This document shows positions 55,973-64,000 of a stretch of DNA of 64,000 bases, piece after piece. The translations under genes and the position numbers were made by a program. Each line of letters opens with the position of its first letter. The first letter of the stretch is position 1. Source of the stretch: Leptobrachium leishanense (lineage: Eukaryota > Chordata > Amphibia > Anura > Megophryidae); contig CM019064.1 in NCBI GenBank assembly GCA_009667805.1, forward strand, positions 77,312,400-77,376,399, written 5' to 3'. The notes under the pieces were generated by a model that ran no database searches, was not told the DNA's origin, and was given only the letters and a program-made list of their open reading frames with translations.

Positions 55973-56526
55973 TGAATAAAAGAATGGGGTGGATCTATAA
56001 AACAAATATGACCATAATTGTGCAGTGTTATTGACACTGGTAAAATAAATTGGCCCCCTAGGACCTAACTCACAAAATGTAGGAGTATATTAGGCATGTC
56101 AAAATATCACTCCACGTTACCACCAGTCTGTCAAGATACAGTCTGCGTCGTCCAGAATAGCAAAGAGAACTCTGTATAGGTAAAGAGTGGATTTATTGAA
56201 TTTGACAATTAAAAACAAATATTCCAATTCCCTGATGAAGTCCATATTTTAAAACGGACGAAACGCGTTGAAATATTTGTTTTTATTTGTCAAATTCAAT
56301 AAATCCACTTTTTACCTATACTGTGTTCTTTTTGCTATTCTGGACGATGTAGACTGCATCTTGAGAGACCGGTGGTAACGTGGAGTGATATTTTGACATG
56401 CCTAATATACTCCTACATATTGTGAGTTAGGTCCTAGGGGGCCAATTTTTTTTACCAGTGTCAATAATACTGCACAATTATGGTCTTATTTGTTTTATAG
56501 ATCCACCCCATTCTTCTTTTCATTCT
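55969..56526. mobile_element. Fold-back element with 255 bp arms capped by a hammerhead-like motif
   Basis: The left arm 55969-56223 and right arm 56272-56526 are inverted copies of exactly equal length. They are separated by only 48 bases, which hold the hammerhead-like core. The arms match in order (AATGGGGTGGATCTATAAAA, GGCCCCCTAGGACCTAACTC, TAGGCATGTCAAAATATCAC) with scattered mismatches. No clear target duplication is seen beside the TA microsatellite. Confidence 0.9.
56216..56279 (+). ncRNA. Hammerhead ribozyme-like motif at fold-back apex
   Basis: Distal helix I CAAATATT pairs with AATATTTG (8 bp), with an internal loop CCAATTC. Then C-CTGATGA, stem II GTCC/GGAC with a 12-base loop, GAAA, CGCGTT, and G pairing with the C before CTGATGA. 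One extra A lies between CTGATGA and stem II, which departs from the consensus, and the cleavage triplet is GTT. Helix I is continuous with the 255 bp arms. Confidence 0.55.
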
Positions 56527-56772
56527 GTACCAGATTAACGTCAGTAGGAGGAGACGTCGGGGTGAGGTCAGGTGTTATTACAGTATTTACCACTCACACT
56601 GTGTGTACATATAGCTCTCGGATGCAATTCTTTGAATTGCTATGATGTGCAAGTGGCTTCTGCAATAATAAACAAACTAATTATAGAGTGGAGGCTTTTT
56701 ATCTCGCTTTTTGTCCTCCACCACAACCCTTGTAAGTACTATATATATAAAATGACATACACCCTAACAGGA

Positions 56773-57093
56773 ATCATTCCATTTGCAGAGATATTGCTTA
56801 CACTGCGGTAAAGAACATGCACCAGATCTTGCAATAAGATAGCACTATAGAAATTTCTAAATTCTCAATTCAATGACTATAAGCCTGCTAGAGTGAAGAT
56901 TTAGAAATAAATTCCCTACTCTCTGTGCACCTAAAAAGAGTCATTCCACTCGCTGAGAGATTGCTTGCACACAACAAAAACATGCATCAGATGTTTCAAT
57001 AAAGTAGCACCATAACAATTTCAAGATTCTCGATTCAATGAATCTGCCAAGGTGAGGTTGAAAATTTAGTTCCCTACTCTACATGCACCTGAC
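56773..57093. repeat. Diverged tandem duplication, about 165 bp units
   Basis: Units 56773-56935 and 56944-57093 share ATTCCA.T.GC.GAGA, ATTGCTT, ACATGCA.CAGAT, TCTC.ATTCAATGA and TTCCCTACTCT, then CACCT. The second unit abuts the hammerhead motif. Confidence 0.75.
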
Positions 57094-57127
57094 GCGCGTT
57101 TCGCCTAACCAGGCTCGTCAGGAGTGC
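57085..57127 (-). ncRNA. Hammerhead ribozyme motif, canonical core (type I)
   Basis: On the minus strand: GCACTC, then CTGACGA, stem II GCCT/AGGC with loop GGTT, GAAA, then CGCGCGTC and AGGTGC. All invariant core bases (CUGANGA, GAAA and UH before the cleavage point) are present. Stem III is minimal (A-U, C-G with a GCGC loop), as in the small type I ribozymes of Penelope-like and related retroelements. Helix I is GCAC/GTGC plus a wobble, with one mismatch next to the core. The motif is known to self-cleave RNA after the GUC; activity here is inferred. Confidence 0.75.
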
Positions 57128-57482
57128 TTATTTTGTGACCATTTTTATTATCTTTCTTTATCATATTTGTTTTTGACACAAAGGTAATTTTTGCCCGTTT
57201 GCAAATAATGCAGATCCGGTTTGAAATTGTCAAAGGTAAGGGATACCATCTAGGGATTATAATCTTTGCATCCTTGAAACATTTCTGTAAAGGATAAACA
57301 AATAAATGTAAAATGAGCACATTTATATTGTTTTACTCTTTTAACTATTACAGAATAACAAAATAACATTTTTGTGCAAAATTGCTATGTTAACCTACAT
57401 TAAAGTGTTCAGAACTCATTTCATGTTTCAAACAAAAGTTATATTTTCTTCAACAAAAGGTGCTTAGCAGTGAAAGGGTTAA

Positions 57483-58599
57483 GTAGCCTTTTTTTATTTA
57501 CAATATCTTAAAAAATTGCTAGAATATATAAAGTGTTTGCTTTTTGCTCAAGTTGAAGAACATATATTTGTTTCACAGCATTTCAGTATATGCAGAAAGA
57601 GAAGGAATTTGCATTTATACTATTCCAGTCTGCTCTGTAACTGCAATGCAGTTGTTTTAGATTAACATACAAATAGACATTGGTGTAATACATCTGTTCT
57701 TAATCCACATTCTGGTAAAAGAAAGATGCCAAGACATCATTTATTATAGCCGTCGATTCTCAAATGCTTTTTTTTTTCTTGCTCCTTTTGTCTTCTGTTT
57801 GAGGATATATAGGGGTTCCAGGAAGTCTTTCCTTTCACTACAGGACACATTTCCTCCTGTCTAATGTATCTGGACATAATGAATTCCAGCATATATTTTA
57901 TGTGATTTTGGAATCAGAATTCATTCTATTAATCCTGCAGATATCAGACCATCTGTATGGAGTCTGTTTCTTTGCATCCCATTCCGGGATGTTTAGAAAA
58001 GAGAAGATATGCTGTAGACGGAGTAAAACTGGTAGGACAATAACAAACATACTGTCAGTTTTCTAGTGGATTTGTTAGTATTCACAATAATATATCATAT
58101 TTTAACATGCTGACACAGATCATATGCTGGCTTGAGCTGATCCAATTTCACCCCAGTCAACCCTTATACAGAGTGCTAGTAGGGTGAAATCAGCCACTGT
58201 CTTCATTTATCAATACCCTAACATGTAACTTTAGAAAGTTTATATCAGTGGCAGCTTTTAACATTTCAAGTTGGTAGGATGCCAGACTGGAAACATGAAT
58301 GTTTATAACCATGAATAGTAATATGTATATATGGCAATACTACCTCCAAAATATGTGGTTGATCCCATATATAGAATAAACAATATAAACAAATTCCTAA
58401 CAATGAGCCAAAAAATGGCCATGTTGAGGCTAAATTTAAATTGCAAGTGTAATCCAGAATTTAGCAACAAGGTATATATATATAATACTTTATGAAATAT
58501 AAAAAAACTCTGGAAAAAAGTGATTTTTAATATTTACTTAGATAGCAAACAAAACTCTATTCCTTCCTAACTTCCACTAAATACAGGGATCCTCTAACA
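57483..58599. other. Intergenic, nothing recognised
   Basis: AT-rich, no supported gene. Confidence 0.5.
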
Positions 58600-58725
58600 C
58601 AGGGATCTCAAACTCCTGTCCCCCAGATGTTTATTGCCAACAATTCCCAGAATTCTTATGATGGCCAGGGAATCATGGGAGTTATAGTTCAGAAACATCT
58701 GGGATGCCAGAGTTTGAGATCCCTG
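58600..58725. mobile_element. Short hAT MITE, 126 bp
   Basis: Ends CAGGGATCTCAAACTC and complement. 8 bp flanks CTCTAACA (58592-58599) and CTCTAAGA (58726-58733) match at 7 of 8. Further inverted matches (CCAGATGTTT and AAACATCTGG) extend inside. Confidence 0.92.
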
Positions 58726-58885
58726 CTCTAAGAATGCAAAACATCAGTGTATGAAAGAAAAAACCCTAACAAGTTGTGTTTCTCTGCTCGTAGTTGTATT
58801 TTCACTTGAACACAAACTTTTTTCCCCTTGGACTGTCTGAGTCATCAGGCAGGCTGCAGTGATCTCTTAAATAAACTACAAAGTA

Positions 58886-59560
58886 GGGATGTGCAATTTG
58901 TTTCGTTCCGAATTGAATTTCGTACAAAATTGACCATTTTCGTTCTTTCTGAAACGAAATATCGGCCGCCCGAAATCACGAAATCCCGAATCAAAGTTTC
59001 AGCACAAACAAAATCATTTTGTTATGGGACCTAAACGAAATAAAACGAATGCAAATTATACGAAATGCTGAAAAAACAGAACAAAACAATCAAAAATGAA
59101 ATAAATTTCATAACGAAATGAACTGAAAGGAAAAAAACGGATCCAAATGATCTAACAAAAAAAAGAACAAAATGATATAAAATGTAAAAAAACAGAACCA
59201 AAAGGTCTAAAACGAAAAAAAAACAAAAAAAAAAAAACGGAACAGGTCACTTTTTCATTAATGCAGATGCGGACTTTTTGTTTTGGATCATTTCATTTTT
59301 TTTTTTCATTTCGGGTCATTCGGTATGTTACTGCAATTCATATTTTGGACCGATCTTTTAAATTTGGACAGTCGGTATTTCATTCTTTGGGTCCATTTCG
59401 TTTTTATTGTTAATTCGTATTTTGGGGCTGATCTGCAAATTCACATGGCTGGTATTTCGTTTTTTGGGTCCATTCATTTTTTTGTTTTTATTGTTAATTC
59501 GTATTTTGGGTTTATTCGTATTTAGTTTAAAATAGTTATTTCATTTTTATTAGATATCAG
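58886..59560. repeat. Possible hAT terminus and AT-rich interior
   Basis: TAGGGATGTGCAATTTGTTT at 58886 looks like a hAT 5' end, and the following sequence repeats CGAAA, AAACGAAAT and TTTCGTT. I cannot find the matching 3' end. Confidence 0.4.
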
Positions 59561-59689
59561 AATGTGAAACGGATGAATTAATTACTTAGATTAGGTTAAA
59601 AAAAAAGATACTTAATCCCCCTGTCCTTGCTGCTGAAATAGATTTCAGTACCAAGGACAGCAGCCAGCCAGTACGGCAATAAAATGGAA

Positions 59690-59925
59690 ATACCTGGTGG
59701 TACTAAAGTAAAATACCAGCCGGTACTATGATATAAATGAAAGTACCACCTGTACTAAAATAAATACAGCCGATACCAAAATAAATTACAACCGGTACAA
59801 CAATAACAATACCAGCCAGTACTACAATGAAACTAACTGCCAGTGACAAAATAAATATAAAATCCAGCTGGCACCAAAATAAATTACAGCCGGTACTACA
59901 ATAAAAAAATGATATGCACAAAGTG
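59690..59925. repeat. Diverged short tandem repeat
   Basis: Irregular 20-25 bp units of the form CCAGCCGGTACTACAATAAA, with ACAGCC.GTAC and CCAAAATAAATTACAGCC variants. Confidence 0.6.
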
Positions 59926-61169
59926 AATATATATTCTCCAAAGGGATCTCAGTCGCCAAGCTCCAGGCATTTGGTGCTTATGTTTTTGGTTTCTATTATT
60001 GGGGGTGTCACCCTTTTTGTATTTTTCAGTATATATGGTGGGAGTTTAACGCTACCCCATCATTCTCTGCCTGCTGTTTGTGAATATATACAGACAGATA
60101 CTTTTTTGTTCCTCTTTTCTTTTTCAGTGAACCCCTCAGTTTTCCTTCCTCTTGTCCTATTAACACGGGACCTAGAAGGTTAGCTTCCTACTCCGCGCAG
60201 GAGTTATCCTTCTATAGGGCACAGAGGCACTGATTTATACCACAAACGTTTCGAACTTTACATCCTGGCAAAGCAACCTGTTTGTGTATGTGCTGTCCTT
60301 ATTATTAATATTTTTTACTTGTTGAACCGTACACGTCCTGTTTGTTTGTGTTTTTTTGTTGCACCTACATTTAGCATGTTCATATGTTCATATGTTTGTT
60401 GTATCTTGTTGCGGCTACATATATAGCATATATCTATTTCTCTGACACTAGGTGGCCTTTACACCCACTGTCTTAGTATGCTATTAAAAGTTAAGGTTTT
60501 TTAATCTTCCCCACTGTCAGGCCTTTTTTTCCCTCTTTTGATTCATACCTTGAGGGTTCCCGCTTATATTTGGTCTGAGGTGCAATGGATTATTATTACC
60601 TCTCGTGATCGTTAAGAGTACGTCTCCATTTTGTTATTTTAAACCAGTGTGAAAAATATATAAATTCAATATACAAATTTTTGAAATTATTGATTATATA
60701 TTTTATAAAACACGTCAATATAATAGTGAAATATAAGAAGCTGAATTTGAAACTGGAACAAATTTTCAAAAGCCATGTATGTCATTGTTGGTATCTTATG
60801 TATTATGTGAAAGGACAATGTGCTAACATATGAAGAATAAGAAGGAATTGACACTCCTGCTTTTAAAGGTTTAAACTCTATTTTCCTACACTCCCAGGGT
60901 TCAAATCTATTTGAGATATAAAACGGGAATGCAAGTATATTGGATGTTCTGTTTTTCCTCGTTGTCGTCACAAAGTACTCGATCGATGGATTAGACTCAT
61001 TAACACTCTTTAGGCAATGGGTCTCTCCTGAGAGGAATGATCAGAACAAAGATTAATCGAACCTATGAAAGCTTTCTGTGATTTCTTTTTTCCTCTTCTT
61101 TTCAGGGAACCTTTCCAACTCTCGATTTTGTGAGTTCACTTTCATGATTATTTACAGTGAGCTGATCTG
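59926..61169. other. Intergenic, nothing recognised
   Basis: No supported gene; short ORFs only. A GTTCGAAACG patch (minus strand, near 60245) is noted but unexplained. Confidence 0.45.
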
Positions 61170-62092
61170 GCCCCGAAATGGCACCGAACAGGGAATTTCC
61201 CCATACGGTGCCATTTTGTGACCATTCGGCTATTCAGAGAGCAGACAGTTTACCAAATTATGGCGAACCGCCAGCAAGTACGGTGCCTGTTTGACGGCAG
61301 TGAAATCCCCCATAGAGAAGCAATGTAATCTATTCATAGAACACCGAACAGCAGTGAAATGTCAGAGAAATGCCCTGATGTGCGGTGGTTTAATTCGGTA
61401 GGTTTAATCAGGCGAATCCCATAGGTTTCAATGTTAAAAATATTCCCCTTTTTTATTCAATATCTAATAAACCGTTTATTATTTTAATCTGCAGTAAAAA
61501 GTGTCTTTATTTTTCTTAGCATATTTTAGGCATTTTACAGGAAAAGAAATTCCCGTTTTTTTTTAATAGCGGTTTTTCTTTTTTCTGTAATAGACCTTTT
61601 CATTATCATTCATAGGACCGTAAAGGTTAATTACAGACATTTTCCTTCAGCAGTTTTTTTGCAAACAGCATTTCAATTTTGACACTTTCAATGGTATTGT
61701 TTTTTTTGGTTTTTTTTATCTGTCAGGTGGCTTGTTGACTTTCTTCTGCAGCTGGTTGGCGCTGTGTGCGTCGGCTCGTCGGCTGCATTTGGCGGCCCTC
61801 CAGCAGGTTTGCGGCAGTTGACCAGCAGGTTGGCGGCGGCGGGTGTATCGGATCCGATAGTTGCTGCCTGATTTAAAAAAGAAAAAGGCGCAAAACTGCC
61901 GAAATTATCGTTTCAGCGGTTTTACGGCTTTTTTCTTTTATTCTTTCGGAGGGCATTCCCCCACATTCCGAGGACCCTGCAGTGAATGCAGAATTCACCA
62001 CAGGGTGGGGAAACTTGATTCCCCGAAGTGCAGGGAACAACAGAGCACCGAAATGTCAGCAACAGTTCGGTGCTCTGTGAATGACCCCTATT
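61170..62092. mobile_element. Non-autonomous element, family C copy 4
   Basis: Matches 21685-22550 in order: CCCCGAAATG.CACCGAACAG, CATTCGGCTATTCAGAGAGC, GAAATCCCCCATAGAGAAGC, CAATATCTAATAAACCGTTT, GACCCTGCAGTGAATGC and a final TTCGGTGCTCTGTGAAT. Terminal repeats are partly eroded. It contains one half of a 47 bp inverted duplicate (61873-61919). Confidence 0.75.
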
Positions 62093-63299
62093 GTTTTTCG
62101 ATTTCTTGTGGTTTTATGTTGATATATAAGAGTTTTGGCTCAGTTTTGTTTTAAAAATAGTGGGCCCAAAAAACATAGGAGGTGGCATAATGGCTATTTA
62201 TTGACTGTCTTTAAGGAAGAGGTGTGACTTCTGCTTGGAAGACCTGTCACAACTATTAGGGACAAGAGGAAGAGATGGGGCAGACCGTGCTCTGTCACCA
62301 GGACCACATAATTAAGCTTACTTGTTACTGTTGGCTAAAGTTCACTTTATAACGTTTCATAACCTCTCATTATTTTTAACAGTAACAGCAAAGAAGTTAT
62401 GTTAAGAGTTTTAAAGTCTAACTAATTTGGCTAGACACCAACCAAGAACATGTCGGAAACAAGAAACCTGCAAGTATTTTCAGTTAATAGCCTCGGTATA
62501 TTAAATGATCTATCAAGCCACAGAGAGAAGACAACATTGTGTAAATTGCGACAGTTACTACAATAAATATGACTGGTTGTTATAGAATCTGATCTTCTGG
62601 GACTCCCTGCATGAAGTCACTTTTTGTAATCATTGATGGTGGAACAAGAGAAGCTGATGTTGGCATGGATTCAGCAGAGGAAGGTTGAGATTCTTTTTTT
62701 AAATCCTTATCTTCTCTAGTGTCTTGTTAAATGTGTTCAGCTTATTAAGGAAATAAATGAATGTATGTTCTTTACCTTTAGAAGAAAAACATCTGTGTTC
62801 GTGTGTTACAAGATCACTAGTATAAGAGCCAAATTATTTATCCTTGTTTCCTACTATGTTTTTACTAACTATAAAGCTTTAAAGGAATGTGTACAAATCC
62901 GCTGAAACGATAATTTCGGCAGTTTTGCACCTTTTTCTTTTTTAATGAAAACAATGATTTAGATGTTTGTTTTGTATTTAGATCATTAATGTAGTTAATG
63001 GAATTACATGACTTTTTGCTATTACATATTTTTTATTATTTATTTTTAAGCTGCTAGCAATTAGGTCTGAGGTTAATGCTTTTGACGTGTTGTCTGGATT
63101 TAACTTGGTAGATATCTTACCATTCCATAGTGTATTCCATCACTTTTCCCAATGCCATTAGCTGCTACCGGTTTTGATGTGTCTAGTTCTGGCAATAGCA
63201 ATTAATGTGCAGAAGAACTCCCAAAGGCACAAATAGCACAAAACAATTTGTGCAAAGATGTGCATAAATGGACCACACAAAATAGAACACACAAAGGGC
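62093..63299. other. Intergenic; second half of inverted duplicate at 62899-62945
   Basis: No gene recognised. 62899-62945 is the inverted, near-identical copy of 61873-61919. Confidence 0.5.
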
Positions 63300-63715
63300 T
63301 CTTCCCTAGTTAATGCTAACTGTAGTAAGCGTTGATGCCTGGATATGTGACTTTAACGCATGCCACCCATATTACCTTCCTAATGCTAAACCCCTGAAAA
63401 ATTCATAGCACATCAGTGACTGTGCTAGCTTGCATGTGCTTACTGTACTTTGCGCACCCTATACTTAACATGTGGAGCGCAATCAGTAATTAGCGTTGCG
63501 ATAAGTAAGGTATTACAAAGTCCTAGCGCTAATTATTGCACCAATATTTACCAACAGCTAGAAGCTGGTGCAAAATGATTCTACTTTTGCAGAATCATTT
63601 AGCACCCTCTAAATCCCCCCAATAAGTCAGACACTCACCTCTCATCCTGCGACGAGAATGGTGGCCCGATCCACCTCTTTTTGCTGCCTAGAGCAGAGTG
63701 AGACTGGGGACAAAT
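63300..63715. repeat. Dispersed repeat, family D copy 2
   Basis: Same block order as 50575-51020 (TTCCCTAGTTAATGCTAA through CGAGAATGGTGGCCCGA and GCAGAGTGAGACTGGG). Confidence 0.75.
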
Positions 63716-63870
63716 CGTCACCTAGCCTGTCTGACTACCCTCTCTGATTTCTGACTCTGACTTGTTCTTGACCCTGTCTTTTCTGGGTGTCTGTCCGGTT
63801 ACTAGATATCTGGCTATTCGAAAGACTGGCAGTGTAGGTTTTGCAGCGTCTCAGTGTAGGGATCACAGGA
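63716..63870. repeat. Inverted relative of 53745-54355
   Basis: GTGTCTGTCCGGTTACTAGA, TCTGGCTATTCGAAAGACTG and GCAGTGTAGGT are the complement of 53775-53830. CTGAC-rich sequence precedes it. It continues toward the window edge without a clear boundary. Confidence 0.55.
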
Positions 63871-64000
63871 TATTAGTCACAAGTACAACAGTTCATAGGC
63901 TATTAGAAGGGTACGTATCATGCGGCTTGCCATTGTTGGAGCATTGTGATCCTATGCTCAAGTATTGCGTGTCTATGCCTCTCTTTATGCACCAGGTGAA

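Larger units (their letters stand above)
55140..57478. mobile_element. TTAA-type element, family E copy 2, heavily interrupted
   Basis: The 5' part (55140-55450) and 3' part (57129-57478, ending GCAGTGAAAGGG-TTAA at 57479-57482) match family E copy 1 in order. The segment between, roughly 55490-57128, is foreign and contains a TA microsatellite, a fold-back element, a tandem duplication and a hammerhead motif. The left TTAA is not identified. Confidence 0.6.

Noticed and set aside
60230..60270. Minus-strand GTTCGAAACG patch
   Set aside because: No CTGANGA or stem II can be placed, so it is not called a hammerhead.

Overview
The window is vertebrate-type nuclear DNA, most likely from a frog or toad. 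It is AT-rich and densely packed with transposable elements, and I recognise no host protein-coding gene, tRNA, rRNA or CRISPR array. The repeats fit an amphibian: an L2-like LINE with a 2A-like peptide, L1/Tx1-type LINEs with a GGGGGCGTGGCC start, Tc1 ends, a 7.4 kb hAT element, Harbinger-like repeats with TTA target duplications, many TTAA-flanked (piggyBac-like) repeats, and short hAT repeats with 8-bp duplications. The species cannot be fixed from sequence alone.

Layout. 1-2150: LINE on the minus strand, running off the left edge, with 2A-like motif, AP endonuclease and the start of a reverse transcriptase. 3431-3629: one end of a Tc1 element. 6474-9848: CpG-rich repeats, including one repeat inserted in another. 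10883-14460: decayed L1/Tx1 element whose second ORF is split by a TTAA element. 15400-16540: short repeats. 17817-19374: mariner-like fold-back element carrying a transposase fragment and a 690 bp insertion. 20224-21041: fold-back repeat with two insertions. 22738-25212: hAT-flanked element filled by a minisatellite. 26986-28197: TTAA element ending in a chain of hairpins. 29803-37896: nest in which a TTAA element holds a complete but decayed hAT transposon (29962-37381) and a second TTAA element. 38427-39085: 5' end of a sister hAT copy. 42183-43162: TA-flanked element with a minisatellite and a 242 bp palindrome. 47331-48200: second L1/Tx1 fragment. 48746-49349 and 55969-56526: long fold-back elements. 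51182-52642: TTAA element containing a solo LTR. 57085-57127: a canonical hammerhead ribozyme motif. 58600-64000: further repeats.

The most interesting signal is a set of hammerhead ribozyme-like motifs. One, on the minus strand at 57085-57127, has every core position (CTGACGA, stem II, GAAA, GTC). Two others sit at the inner ends of perfectly equal inverted-repeat arms (255 and 214 bp), so that the arms form an extended helix I. If transcribed, such an element would fold into a long hairpin capped by a ribozyme.

No operons or host pathways can be described. What function there is lies in the mobile elements: reverse transcriptase/endonuclease for the LINEs, DDE/D transposases for hAT and mariner, and non-autonomous repeats that depend on enzymes encoded elsewhere. 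All ORFs of known function here carry stops or frameshifts, or are fragments. The least damaged is the LINE at the left edge, where I see one stop and one frameshift.
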